This document shows positions 9,318 through 19,500 of a stretch of DNA of 28,464 bases, in pieces. The stretch covers positions 1-28,464 of the forward strand of contig CAYRZU010000048.1 of assembly GCA_964428895.1 (NCBI GenBank). The letters are read 5' to 3'. The stretch's first letter is position 1. Each line of letters begins with the position of its first letter. The notes beneath the pieces were generated by a model. That model did no database searches and was not told where the DNA came from. It saw only the letters and a program-made list of their open reading frames with translations. Position numbers and translations under genes: made by a program. Origin of the DNA: HyVt-337 sp964428895 (GTDB lineage: Bacteria; Planctomycetota; Phycisphaerae; SM23-33).

Positions 9318-10640
9318 TCAATCCGGTTGAACGACCCAATCGTAGTCCGACCAGTCGACCACCTCACCGCCGACAAGCTGCCCTGCCTCGCGGGGGTCGG
9401 TCAGCAGGCAGACGCTGTCGATGTCCGGCGCTTGGCCGGCGTGGCGGCCGATGCAGACACCGTCATTATCGGCCCCATCAACCAGCACGTCAATTCGCCC
9501 ACCGATGGCCGCGGCGTTGGCCTCGAAGACGATTCGCTGTTGAGCCAACATAATCCGCTCGGCGCGCTCGGCCTTGAGTTCGTCCGGCACGGTCCCATCC
9601 AGCTTGGCCGCCGGCGTCCCCTCTTCCGGAGAATAGGCGAACACACCCACGGCCCCGAACCGAAACGCCTCCACGAATGCCAGCAATTCCGCGAACTCGG
9701 CCTCGCCTTCGCCCGGGAAGCCCGTAATGAAGGTGGTGCGAATCGTCAGGTCCTTGATGCGAGCCCGAAGTGTTTCGAGCAGTGTTTCCGTCTGCTGCCG
9801 TGTGACGGGTCGGCCCATGCGCCGCAGGATCGGGTCGGAAATGTGCTGCAGCGGCATGTCCACGTAGGGGACGACATGCTCGCACTCGGCCATCGTGTCG
9901 ATGAGTTCATCGGCCAAGGCCATGGGGTAGGCGTACATCAGGCGAATCCAGCCCACGCCGTCGACGGCGTTCAGTTCGCGCAGCAAGCAAGCCAGCATCG
10001 CCTGCCCGTCGGTGTCGCTGCCGTAACCGGTAGTGTCCTGGCCGATCAGGTTCAGCTCGAAGGCGCCGCTATCGACCAACTCCCGGGCCTCGGTCAAGAC
10101 GTCTTGAGGCGCCTTGGAGCGGAACGGCCCGCGGATCGTCGGGATCGTGCAGAACGTGCACCGGTGCGAACAGCCTTCCGAAATGCGCAGGTAGGCGGTG
10201 TGGGGTAGGGTCAGGCGGAGTCGACCCGTGTCGTCGCCGACGGCCCCACTGGGCGGGGTGATGCTAGACGTCTGTCCCGACCCCAAAACGGCCGCCACAA
10301 TGGCTTCGCGGTCGCAGACGCCCACGATCGCATCAATGCCTTCCGCCTCCTGATAGAGCGCCTCGCCGTCTCGATTGACCAAACAGCCGGCCACCACCAC
10401 CCGGCGGGCCGAGCCGAGCTCCTTCTGGGCCAGTGCCTCATCGATAACGTCCAAGCTCTCATCCCGCGCCGCCGACAGGAACCCGCAGGTGTTGACCACG
10501 ACCACGTCGGCCTCGTCCATCGGCGCGCCGACCAGGCAGCCGGCCTCCGCCAGATGGGCGGCGATCTTCTCGCTGTCCACCAAATTCTTCGGGCACCCTA
10601 GCGATACCAGGGCGACCCGACATGTCTCGGACGAACTCAT
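9318..10640 (-). CDS. rimO: Ribosomal protein S12 methylthiotransferase
   Basis: Radical-SAM enzyme that methylthiolates an aspartate of ribosomal protein S12. The 440-residue protein has an N-terminal MTTase domain with three cluster-ligand cysteines (Cys16 in SLGCPKNLVDSE, Cys52 in NTCGF, Cys86 in AGC) and the radical-SAM triad Cys157, Cys161 and Cys164 (CSHRCTFC). A TRAM-like C-terminal domain follows (IDVLVDGADNDGVCIGRH). SLGCPKNLVDSE and IPTIRGPFRSK favour RimO over MiaB. The frame continues upstream to 11786, but conserved sequence begins right after ATG 10640, and the extension would run antisense through dus. It lies 41 nt ahead of pgsA, probably in the same operon. A TATGAT box six bases before the ATG suggests a leaderless mRNA. 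Confidence 0.95.
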   Translation of the reverse strand: MSSSETCRVALVSLGCPKNLVDSEKIAAHLAEAGCLVGAPMDEADVVVVNTCGFLSAARDESLDVIDEALAQKELGSARRVVVAGCLVNRDGEALYQEAEGIDAIVGVCDREAIVAAVLGSGQTSSITPPSGAVGDDTGRLRLTLPHTAYLRISEGCSHRCTFCTIPTIRGPFRSKAPQDVLTEARELVDSGAFELNLIGQDTTGYGSDTDGQAMLACLLRELNAVDGVGWIRLMYAYPMALADELIDTMAECEHVVPYVDMPLQHISDPILRRMGRPVTRQQTETLLETLRARIKDLTIRTTFITGFPGEGEAEFAELLAFVEAFRFGAVGVFAYSPEEGTPAAKLDGTVPDELKAERAERIMLAQQRIVFEANAAAIGGRIDVLVDGADNDGVCIGRHAGQAPDIDSVCLLTDPREAGQLVGGEVVDWSDYDWVVQPD

Positions 10641-10646
10641 GGCGAC

Positions 10647-10652
10647 ATCATA
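10647..10652 (-). promoter_or_regulatory. Possible -10 box of rimO, leaderless spacing
   Basis: TATGAT on the minus strand ends six bases before ATG 10640, so transcription would start at or next to the start codon. No good -35 is visible (GTTCAT at 17-bp spacing) and there is no Shine-Dalgarno sequence in the six bases. Confidence 0.35.
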
Positions 10653-10697
10653 CGCGGCGACCCCAAATGATGAACGGAAAACACGCGTGGGGTTCGT

Positions 10698-10703
10698 TAT
10701 GAT
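10698..10703 (+). promoter_or_regulatory. Possible -10 box of dus, near-leaderless spacing
   Basis: TATGAT ends nine bases before ATG 10713, so the transcript would have a leader of only two or three bases. The sequence between box and ATG has no Shine-Dalgarno motif. No convincing -35 is present. Confidence 0.35.
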
Positions 10704-10712
10704 CTGAGCCGT

Positions 10713-11696
10713 ATGTTCGATCTGAAACCGTTCAACATTGGACCCATCCGAATCGATCTGCCGTTGGTGCTGGCGCCGCTGGCCGGCTACAGCGATCAGC
10801 CGTTCCGCATGCTGTGTCGCAGCCTCGGAGCGCCCTATTGCGCCACCGAAATGCTGCTCGATAAGAGCCTGCTGCACAACGAGAAGCTCCGCCGCCGTCT
10901 GGTCCAGCTGTGTGATGACGACCACCCCCTGGCCGGCCAGCTCCACGGCAACCAGCCTCACGAGATGGCGGCCGCGGCAGTCGAGCTGGCCAAAATGGGC
11001 CTGGACGCGATTGATTTGAACTTCGCCTGTCCGGTCCGCAAGGCCATTTCCCGGCGGCGCGGAGGCCACCTGATGCGCGATCCAGATTTGGCGATCGCGC
11101 TGACCCAGGCCGTCATCGACGCGGTCGATCTGCCTGTCACCATCAAGCTGCGAAAGAGCTTCGAGGAAGAATACGGCCCCGATGATATGTGGCGCATCCT
11201 CGACGGCGCTTTCGACGCCGGCGCCGCCGCAGCCTGCGTTCACGCCCGAAGCGTCCGGCTCATGTATTCCGGCCCGGCCGACTGGGGCTTGCTGGCTGAG
11301 ATCAAGCGCCGCTACCCCGAGCGCGTCATCATCGGCTCCGGCGACGTCCGCAACGCCGAGGCCGCGGTCCGCATGCTCAGCGAGACCGGGGTCGACGCCG
11401 CCCTGGCCGCCCGCGGCGCGTTGGGGAATCCGTGGCTGTTCCGCCAACTGCGCGACCTGGCCGAAAGCCGCCAGCCCTTCCAGCCGTCGCTGGCCGAACA
11501 GGCCGACACCATGCGGCGCCACTTCGACCACGCGGTGGCCATCTACGGCGCCAAGAAGGGCCCACGCATCATGCGAAAGTTCGGCATCCGCTACGCCCGC
11601 ATGCACCCGCACCCCAAGGCTGTCCGAATGGCGTTCGTGGCGGTCAAGACCCCCCACCAATGGCACGACGTGCTCGACTGCCACTACACCGACTGA
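10713..11696 (+). CDS. tRNA-dihydrouridine synthase, DusB-like
   Basis: FMN-dependent reductase that makes dihydrouridine in tRNA. The 327 residues show the Dus TIM-barrel order: LAPLAGYSDQPFR, GQLHGNQPHEMAAAA, DLNFACPVRK with the catalytic Cys106, VTIKLRKSFEE, a phosphate-site VHARSVRLMYSGPADW, GSGDV and ARGALGNPWLF. The active-site stretch departs from the common NMGCP and VHGRT forms but keeps the cysteine, so it is likely an active, diverged member. DusB is the closest match by motif; the subfamily and the uridine target cannot be fixed by eye. It diverges from rimO across 72 bp and is followed by a promoter for the next operon. Confidence 0.9.
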   Translation: MFDLKPFNIGPIRIDLPLVLAPLAGYSDQPFRMLCRSLGAPYCATEMLLDKSLLHNEKLRRRLVQLCDDDHPLAGQLHGNQPHEMAAAAVELAKMGLDAIDLNFACPVRKAISRRRGGHLMRDPDLAIALTQAVIDAVDLPVTIKLRKSFEEEYGPDDMWRILDGAFDAGAAAACVHARSVRLMYSGPADWGLLAEIKRRYPERVIIGSGDVRNAEAAVRMLSETGVDAALAARGALGNPWLFRQLRDLAESRQPFQPSLAEQADTMRRHFDHAVAIYGAKKGPRIMRKFGIRYARMHPHPKAVRMAFVAVKTPHQWHDVLDCHYTD

Positions 11697-11705
11697 TCGG
11701 CCGGG

Positions 11706-11734
11706 TTGAACCGCCCCCGCCGGTGGCGTACGAT
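11706..11734 (+). promoter_or_regulatory. Predicted promoter of the transglutaminase-addBA operon
   Basis: TTGAAC (11706-11711) and TACGAT (11729-11734) each match four of six consensus bases and are spaced by exactly 17 bp. Transcription would begin near 11741, about 24 nt before ATG 11765, with a ribosome site in between. It lies just after the dus stop codon. Confidence 0.5.
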
Positions 11735-11764
11735 CAGTTGATATTCCGTGAAAGGGAGTCCGCC

Positions 11765-13258
11765 ATGCGTAGCCGCCTGATCGCACTCACGCTGATCGTT
11801 CTCGCCGTCATTCCAGCGGTTGCCGCCGCCCAGGACGGCCCCGCCGGTGAAACTACCTACATGGCCGTCATCCTCGACGGCAAGAAGATCGGCTACGTTA
11901 GCCGCACGCGAACGGTCGAGGACGGCGTGGTGACCACGACCGAGACCTCCCGCATGACCATCAGCCGACTGGGCGTCGACCTGCCGGTGCTGGCATCGGT
12001 GGTCCTGCGCGAGACGGCCGACGGCCAGCCGCTGAGCTTCAAGACAACCACCAACGTCGCCGGTATGACGCAGGCCGCTGAGGGAACCGTCGCGGGCGGC
12101 CGAATAACCGGGACCACCGAAAGCGGCGGCATGACGCGCCAGGTCGACAAGCCCTGGCCCGAAGGCGCATTGCTATCCCATGGGCTGCGTCTGCTGCAGC
12201 AAGCCAAGGGCCTGGAGGCGGGCACGAGTTTCGACACGAGCATCTTCAGCCCCGACCAAATGACCGCCCTGCCACTATCGATCACCGTCGGGGAGGCCGA
12301 GGAGGTCGACCTGTTCGGCCGTGTGGTGGAGCTGACGGCCATTCAGACCACCATGGACGGCCCGATGGGCGCCATCTCCAGCACCGAATACGTTGATGCC
12401 GAATGCACGGCCTTGAAGTCCGTCACCCCCATGCTGGGCGTGAGCATGGAGATGATCGCCTGCGACAAGGCCTACGCCCTGGGCCCCAACGAAACCATCG
12501 ACGTGATGATGAAGGCGACCGTCGATTCGCCCGTTCGCCTGTCGGACCAGGATCGTCAGCACCCACTGACCTACCACATATCTTTCGATGGCGACCTGAC
12601 CGTCCCGGCCGATGACGGGCAGAGCGTGACCGTTGGCGATGACGGCGCCATTGCCGTCACGGTTCGCCCTGGCCGTACGGCCGGCCATGCGGGCCTGCCC
12701 TACCGCGGCAAGGACGCAGCCCTCCTGGCCGCCCTCGAGCCCACCCGTTTCGTGGAATCCGACAACGAAGACATCGCCGCCGCCGCCGGAAAGGCCATCG
12801 GTGGTACCGACGGCGCCTATGCCGCCGCCGCCAAGTTGGAGGCGTTCGTCAACGAACACATCGACGCCAAGAGCTTCGGGGTGGGATACGCCTCGGCCGC
12901 CGAGGTCTTCCGAAGCAAGCAAGGCGACTGCAGCGAACATGCCGTACTGCTGGCCGCGTTGTGCCGGTCGGTGGGCATTCCCACGGAGGTGGTGGTGGGG
13001 ATCCTCTACGTCGACAGCCCCGTCTACGGCGACAAACCCCTGTTCGGCGGCCATGCCTGGGTGCGGTGCTATATCGATGGTCAGTGGGTCCATTTCGACG
13101 CCACGCCCCCCGACGGTTTCGATACCGGCCACATCATGCTCGGCGTGGGCGACAAGCCCGGCGACCTGCTGGGGCTTCTCAACGTGTTTGGCAACTTCCA
13201 CATCATGCAAATCGACGGCCCGGACGGCCAGCCGATCACCACCACGGACGGGCCCTAG
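11765..13258 (+). CDS. Exported transglutaminase-like (papain-fold) protein
   Basis: The 497-residue protein begins with a signal peptide (MRSRLIALTLIVLAVIPAVAAAQ) and so probably acts in the periplasm or outside. A beta-rich N-terminal region of about 300 residues starts with TYMAVILDGKKIGYV and is common in transglutaminase-core proteins. The C-terminal transglutaminase domain has the triad Cys389 (GDCSEHA), His430 (GGHAWVR) and Asp445 (HFDAT). Such domains can be cross-linking enzymes or, more often in bacteria, proteases or amidases; the substrate is unknown. GGGAG lies just upstream of ATG 11765. addB begins 28 nt after its stop on the same strand, so they may share a transcript, but no functional link is evident. 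Confidence 0.88.
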   Translation: MRSRLIALTLIVLAVIPAVAAAQDGPAGETTYMAVILDGKKIGYVSRTRTVEDGVVTTTETSRMTISRLGVDLPVLASVVLRETADGQPLSFKTTTNVAGMTQAAEGTVAGGRITGTTESGGMTRQVDKPWPEGALLSHGLRLLQQAKGLEAGTSFDTSIFSPDQMTALPLSITVGEAEEVDLFGRVVELTAIQTTMDGPMGAISSTEYVDAECTALKSVTPMLGVSMEMIACDKAYALGPNETIDVMMKATVDSPVRLSDQDRQHPLTYHISFDGDLTVPADDGQSVTVGDDGAIAVTVRPGRTAGHAGLPYRGKDAALLAALEPTRFVESDNEDIAAAAGKAIGGTDGAYAAAAKLEAFVNEHIDAKSFGVGYASAAEVFRSKQGDCSEHAVLLAALCRSVGIPTEVVVGILYVDSPVYGDKPLFGGHAWVRCYIDGQWVHFDATPPDGFDTGHIMLGVGDKPGDLLGLLNVFGNFHIMQIDGPDGQPITTTDGP

Positions 13259-13286
13259 CGCCGCCCGCCCCACTGGAATGAGGCCG

Positions 13287-16200
13287 ATGGATCGGTCCCA
13301 AGGACAACCTGATCTGGCTGCACGCATCGCGGGCGCCGCCTCGCCGGTGGTGTTGCTAACCGGCCCGGCCGCCGCCGGCAAGACCGGCGCGGCGCTAGAC
13401 CTCTATCGCAGCGTGGCCGGGCCCTCCGGACAATCCCGGGCCGTCATCCTCGCCCCCAACGCCGCCGCGAGCGACGATCTCCGGCGCCGTCTCCTGGCCG
13501 ATAGTGACACCGGCGTGGTCATCGCCCCGCGCGTGATGACCTTTACCACGCTGGCCCAGCACATTCTCTCCCGGATGAACACGGACGACCCAGCCGCCAG
13601 GCCGCTTTCTTCCTTCCAGCGCCATCTGATGCTGCGGGACATCATCGACCGCCTGCACGCCGACGGCGAGCTTCCCGGCTTCGAAGCCGTCATCGACACG
13701 CGCGGCATCGTCACCAGCGTCGACGACGCTATCGCCGAACTCAAACGCGCCGCGGTCGAGCCGGAGGCCCTGGCCGCAGCGATCGACACCGACCCGGCCA
13801 AACAGGCCCTGGTGGCGGTCTACCGGGCCTACCAGACCGAACTTCACCAACGCGGCGCTTACGACCTGGAAGGCCTGATGTGGCTGACTCGGGCCCACTT
13901 ATCCGATCAGGCATCCCAAGACGGCGAGCGCGTCACGATGGGAGACGCCGATGTGATCGTCGTCGACGGCTTCACGGACTTCACGCCCACGCAACGGGAG
14001 ATCCTCCGCTTGCTGGCAATCGGCCGCCAGCGGATGCTGATCACACTTCCCTACGTGGAAGATCGCCGCAGGCGATTGTGGCACTGGACGCGGCGAACCC
14101 TGTTGGCGCTGACCGAGACATTCGGAGACGGGCTATCGACTGTCTCCGCCGAGCCGGCCGACCGACCGGAGGCGGCGCCCCTGTGGGACGCTCTGTTCGA
14201 ACACGACGCCACGCCCGTCGATCTGCCGAGCGGCGTGTCGGTCATTGCCGCCGCCGGGATCGACCAGGAAGTCGCCGCCGCAGCCGTCGCCGTCAAGCGA
14301 CTGCTCGCCGGGGGCGCCTCGGCCGGACGCATCGCCGTGGTGGCTCGAAGCTTGGCCGAATACGCTCCCGTCATCAAACGAATCTTCGCCGACAGCGACA
14401 TCCCCATCCGCCCGCCTGCCTGCGCCCTCACGGAGATCCCCCTTATCCGTCACCTGCTGGCCGCGGCCGCCCTCGGACCGGACTACCACAGCGAAACCGT
14501 TCTGGCCGTCATCGGCAACAGCTACTTCCGCCCGCAGGCGTTGGGCGATTTCGACGACCGCACCGTGGCGACCGCCAAGGCCCTGATCCGGCAAGCCAAC
14601 GTCCTGAGCGGACGAAACGCCTACGCCCTCGCCGCCGAGCGATTGATCCGCCGGGCTGAGCAGCGTGTCGGTGCCGAATCCGATGATGACCAGTCCCTCG
14701 CTGCCAACGTGCTGCTGCGATCTGTCCACCGCCTGCAGGGCGCCGACCGGATGCTGCAGGCCCTGTTCGACCTGGGCGGAGAGGACCTGCCGAACCTGGC
14801 CGGTCGCCTCCAACTCGCCCGCGCCGCTTGCGACCAAACCGACCCGGACCACATCGCTCGCGACCTGCGAGCCCTGGCGGCCCTAGCCGCGGCCCTGACC
14901 GCCCCGGACGCCGGGAGGCCCGCCCACCAGTTGCGGGAAGCCCTCCGGGCCGTGCCCTGCCCAACCACCCGCACGGAATCCTTGGTCGACGTGCTGGACT
15001 GCCTCGACGCCCGCGCCTGTCGGTACGATCACGTCTTCCTGCTGGGTCTAACTGAGGGCCAGTTCCCTCGGCGATTCGTCGACGCGCCGCTGCTCGGCGA
15101 ACGGAGCCGATCGGCCCTGGCGCTCCACGGCATGGACATCGACCGCCGCGACGACCTGACCGCGCGCGAAATGCTGCTGTTCTACTTGTCGGCCTCGCGC
15201 GCCGACCGGACGCTGACGATCGGCACGCTGGAGTCCGAGGCGGCCGGAAAGCCCTGCGCGCCGAGTTCGTTCCTAACCGCCCTGGCCCGCCCAATCGGCG
15301 GTTTGAACCGGATGCCGACGCGAGCATTCCGTCTGGGACAACTCGTGCCCCAGCCCGACCAACTGACCTCCCGGGCTGACGCGCTTGCTCGGGCGTGGGT
15401 CGACCTGTTCGACCCCCTGCGCGACACGCCCGGGCCCGCTCTGCTGTGGGCGACCCAGCACGCGCCGGCGGAGTTGGCCCGGTCCGCCGTCGGGGTGTGG
15501 GCGTCTCAACGACGATGGCAGACGGCGCCCTGCGACAACTTCGACGGCCGCATCACGGAGGAGACGCTCCTGGCCGGTCTGGCCGAACGGTACCCCGGCC
15601 AGACGGTCTTCTCGGCCTCGCAGTTGGAGCGATTCGCGGGCTGTCCGTGGCGGTACTTCGCCACCTACGTGTTGGCGCTGGAAGATTCGGACAGCCGGCA
15701 ACGCCACCTCGACGCTGCACTGCGGGGCAAGATCTGTCACGAAATCCTGTTCGAGTTGTTCACGCGCCTGGCGGACGACCATGGCCGGCCGCTGAAACTG
15801 TCGGCCGTCAGCCCGGACGAGCTGACCGCGGCGCTGAAGACCGCCACCGAGGATGTCTCCCAGAGCAACCAACGCCGGTTCTCGCCGCCGTATCCTACGC
15901 TCTGGCAGATCCAGATCGACCGCCTGGAAGATCAAATTCGCCGGTACGTGCTGACCTGTCAGGCTGACCCGGTTTGGCCCGGAACGTCAGTCCGTTTCGA
16001 ACTGGCGTTCGGGATGGGCGAGGGGACGTCCGACGAGGTCCAGGACGCCGCCAGCTTGGCCGGGCCCGTCCGAATTGAAACGCCCGCCGGCGAGATTCGC
16101 CTGCGGGGCCGCATCGACCGCGTCGACCGGATCGATGCCGCCGACGCCGGCGGTCTATTGGTAGTTGACTACAAGACCGGCGCCCTGCCGACCAAGAAGG

Positions 16201-16550
16201 CCCTCACCGAAGGCCTGGCCGTCCAGATCCCCCTGTACGCCATCGCCGCCCAACAACTCCTGGGCGAACACTGCATCGGCGGCGTCTACCAACGTATCGC
16301 CGACAAGCCCGGCTCGCTCGTGGCCGCCGAACTCAAACCCAAGGGAGGCGCCCTGCAGGCCGACCCCGATTACGACGACACGCTCACAGCCGCACGCGAA
16401 TCGGTCGGCTGGATCGTCTCGGCCATGGCGGCCGGGCGGTTCGACGCCCTACCCACCCACGACTGCCCCCGCCGCTGTGGGTTCCGGGAAATCTGCCAGT
16501 ACAGCAAACGCCGCGCGGCGCTGAAGACCGTCGAAGGAGGCGCCTCATGA
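13287..16550 (+). CDS. addB: AddB-type helicase-nuclease subunit
   Basis: Subunit of the AddAB (RexAB) enzyme that resects double-strand breaks for RecA. The 1087-residue protein has a Walker A GPAAAGKT (26-33) and a degenerate helicase body. Its C-terminal RecB-family nuclease has His818 (GKICHEI), Asp944 (GRIDRVD) and Asp961/Lys963 (VVDYKTG). Four cysteines frame the nuclease: Cys786 (FAGCPWRYF), Cys1060, Cys1064 and Cys1070, the arrangement of the AddB iron-sulfur staple. The spacing of the last three (CxxxCx5C) is one residue wider than the usual CxxC. ATG 13278 is an alternative start three codons upstream; 13287 sits after GAGG but close to it. The 3' end overlaps addA by ATGA. Confidence 0.9.
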   Translation: MDRSQGQPDLAARIAGAASPVVLLTGPAAAGKTGAALDLYRSVAGPSGQSRAVILAPNAAASDDLRRRLLADSDTGVVIAPRVMTFTTLAQHILSRMNTDDPAARPLSSFQRHLMLRDIIDRLHADGELPGFEAVIDTRGIVTSVDDAIAELKRAAVEPEALAAAIDTDPAKQALVAVYRAYQTELHQRGAYDLEGLMWLTRAHLSDQASQDGERVTMGDADVIVVDGFTDFTPTQREILRLLAIGRQRMLITLPYVEDRRRRLWHWTRRTLLALTETFGDGLSTVSAEPADRPEAAPLWDALFEHDATPVDLPSGVSVIAAAGIDQEVAAAAVAVKRLLAGGASAGRIAVVARSLAEYAPVIKRIFADSDIPIRPPACALTEIPLIRHLLAAAALGPDYHSETVLAVIGNSYFRPQALGDFDDRTVATAKALIRQANVLSGRNAYALAAERLIRRAEQRVGAESDDDQSLAANVLLRSVHRLQGADRMLQALFDLGGEDLPNLAGRLQLARAACDQTDPDHIARDLRALAALAAALTAPDAGRPAHQLREALRAVPCPTTRTESLVDVLDCLDARACRYDHVFLLGLTEGQFPRRFVDAPLLGERSRSALALHGMDIDRRDDLTAREMLLFYLSASRADRTLTIGTLESEAAGKPCAPSSFLTALARPIGGLNRMPTRAFRLGQLVPQPDQLTSRADALARAWVDLFDPLRDTPGPALLWATQHAPAELARSAVGVWASQRRWQTAPCDNFDGRITEETLLAGLAERYPGQTVFSASQLERFAGCPWRYFATYVLALEDSDSRQRHLDAALRGKICHEILFELFTRLADDHGRPLKLSAVSPDELTAALKTATEDVSQSNQRRFSPPYPTLWQIQIDRLEDQIRRYVLTCQADPVWPGTSVRFELAFGMGEGTSDEVQDAASLAGPVRIETPAGEIRLRGRIDRVDRIDAADAGGLLVVDYKTGALPTKKALTEGLAVQIPLYAIAAQQLLGEHCIGGVYQRIADKPGSLVAAELKPKGGALQADPDYDDTLTAARESVGWIVSAMAAGRFDALPTHDCPRRCGFREICQYSKRRAALKTVEGGAS
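16535..16540 (+). promoter_or_regulatory. Ribosome binding site of addA inside the addB end
   Basis: AGGAGG lies six bases before the overlapping ATGA start/stop of addA and addB, supporting translational coupling and fixing the addA start at 16547. Confidence 0.8.
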
Positions 16551-19500
16551 GTCGCCTCCAACTGACCGACGCCCAACACGCCGCGGCCGTTGAGTCCGTC
16601 GAGCAGAACACCGTTCTGACCAGTGGCGCCGGCTGCGGCAAGACGGCTGTCCTGGCCCGCCGGTTCGCCGAACTGCTGCGCGACCGCGCCGGGCGCGACG
16701 ACGGCCTCAACTGCCTGGTGGCCGTCACCTTCACCGACAAGGCAGCCGTGCAGATGCGCCAGCGGTTGGCGTCGTTGTTGGACGAACTGGCCGGAGAGGC
16801 CACCGACGATGAGGCCGAGCAATTGCGGGCCTGGATCGACCAGCTCCCCGAGGCCCGCATCTCCACCATTCACAGCTTCTGCACGGGCCTGCTCCGCAGC
16901 CACGCGATTTCGGCCGGCGTGGACCCGGCCTTTGCGGTGCTGGCCGATCCGCTCGTGACCGGCCAGATGATCGATGAGGCCGTTTACCGCGCCGTGGTGA
17001 CGGCCGTTGAGGATGGCGACCCGCGCGTGGCCGATCTGCTGGGCCGGACCTCCTTCGAAAGCGTCCTCGACGCGGTGGGCCAACTGGTTAACCGGCGGAT
17101 CGATTTCGATCCGGCCGACTACGCCGATGACGCGATGATCCTGACGCGTTGGCGGGAGCAGCTCCACACCGACCGGCGGGCCGCTCAGGAGCGGCTGCTG
17201 GCAGACACGACCTTGGCGGCCGAACTCGACGCCCTGGGCGACATCCCTTGCAGCGACCCGGCCGACAAGCTCGCCGAATGGCGTCAGGGACAGCTTGAGT
17301 TGGCTCGGAAGGTGCTGGCCGGCCCGGCCCCCTGGACGCCCGAGGCATTCAAGCAGCTCGCCACCAAGCCCGGTGGCAAAGGTAAGGCCGACTTCTGGGG
17401 CGGCACGCAGGTCGTCAAGGACCTTCGCGCTCGGCTACGATCGTTGTCGGAGACGTTCGACGCCTTCACCGTCTTCGCCCACGAGCTCAATGAACTGGAC
17501 ACGGCCGCCGCGGCTCACCTGGCCGCCCTGGTCGCCCTGGCCGGCCATGCCGAGACGCTCTACGCCCAGGCCAAGCGGGCGCGCGGAGCTCTCGACTTCG
17601 TGGACTTGCTCGCCCATACGGATCGCTTGCTATCCGAACGGCCGGAACTCCGCCAGCAACTGGCGGCCGGGCTGGATCAGTTGCTGGTCGATGAGTGTCA
17701 GGACACCGACCGACTGCAAATGGAACTGCTGTGGTCGTTGGTGGCCGGGGACGATTCGCCCGCCCCCGCCCCGGGGCGACTATTCATGGTCGGTGACGCC
17801 AAGCAAAGCATCTATCGTTTCCGCGGGGCCGACGCGGGCGTCTTCCAGGATGTGGCGGGACGCCTAGGCGATGACCGTCATCTGTCGCTGGATCGGTCCT
17901 TCCGGACGCACCGCGCGGGGGTGGCGTTCGTCAATCATCTGTTCGATCCGCTCCTGGCCGACTACGAACCCATCGAAGCCCACCGCGCCGACGCGCCGCC
18001 GGCGGCGCCGGTGGAAGTGTTGCTGGCGGGCATCGAGGATGGCGGCAGCGAGATGAAGGCGCCGGAGGCCACCGCCATCCAGGCCGCGGTAACGGCCGGT
18101 CGCATCCGTGAGTTGATCGACAGCGGTGAACCGGCGGTGTGGAATCGCGAGGCGAACACCTATCGGCCCGCGCGGTACAGCGACGTGGCGATCCTGTTCG
18201 TTCGCATGACCACCAGTGCCGACTACGAACGCGAACTGGCGGCGCTGGATATCCCCTACTACGTGGTGGCCGGGGCGGGGTTCTTCCATCAGCAGGAAGT
18301 GTTCGACATTCTCAACGCCCTTCGAGCGATCGATGATCCGTTCAACGACATCGCCCTGATCGGCGTGCTGCGAAGCAGCTTGGTCGGCCTGGACGACAAT
18401 GCCCTGATGCACCTGGCCCAGACCCACACACCCCCTTACCTGCCGGGCTTGCCGTCGGAGGAGCTAGCCGAACATCTCGGCCCAGCCGCAACCCACACGC
18501 TCACTCAAGCGGCCCAGGCGCTCGGCCGCCTCCACGCCTGCAAGGACACCATGGGGTTGGATGAACTGGTCGCGCGGGTGGTCGAAGCCTTCAGTTACGA
18601 ACCCACGCTGCTGTCGCAGGCGCAGGGCACGCGGAAGGTGGGCAATGTACGCTTGCTCGCATCGCACGCGCGGTCGGCCGGAGCCGAAGGTATGAGCCTG
18701 GCCGACTTCATCACGCAAATGGACAAGCTCACGCTGACCGACGCCCGCTACGAACAGGCCGCCACCGCCGGCGAGGCCGACAACGTGGTGCGGCTGATGA
18801 CGATCCACAAAGCCAAGGGGCTGGAGTTCCCGGTGGTGGTCGTGCCGGACCTGAACGCCGGGTCGCGCGGGCCAACCGGGCGTCTGCTGTGGCGGCCGGA
18901 TTGGGGCTGGACCTTCAAGGCTGCGGCCGATCCCGAGGGGCGCGATGACGATGGCGATACCGACGCGCCGCACTCCGTAACACTTGCGCGAGCCACCGAG
19001 AGAGAAGACGACCGGGCCGAGACGCTACGCAAGTACTACGTCGCTCTGACGCGTCATCAGGACCGGTTGATCCTGGTTGGGGCCGACTGGCGCCGCAAGG
19101 ATGGTCTCCCGGCCGCGTCGAGCAGTTTTCTTCGAACGTTGGATGACCGGCTCGGCCTGCTGGCCGCCGTCGACGCGGGGCGCGACGCGATTGACTATGC
19201 CTGGGACGGCCAGACCTACACCGCCCGCGTCGAGCGGCGCGTGGGCGCCTCAAACACGCGACGGCAACGGCGGTCGCTGGGGCGGACCTTGCTGACCGAC
19301 TCAGCCGATGGGCCTGACTTCGCGCGGCGCGTGCTGGCATTGACGGGCGCGGGCGGGGACTTGCCGCTGGTGGGCCCGCTGCCGGCCTCGGCGGGTCGAG
19401 CGGAACTGGCGGTCACAGCCCTGTGCGACTTCCTGAACTGCCCCATGCTCTATCGCTGGCGCCATGAACTTCGCGTGCCGTCGTCGATTCTGCCGGCATC

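Noticed and set aside
10641..11786. N-terminal extension of the rimO frame to 11786
   Set aside because: The added 382 codons run antisense through all of dus and carry no family sequence; RimO proteins start as at 10640.
12633..13286. Extension of the addB frame upstream to 12633
   Set aside because: This part overlaps the transglutaminase gene in another frame and has biased Pro/Ser/Arg composition; the AddB P-loop lies just after 13287.
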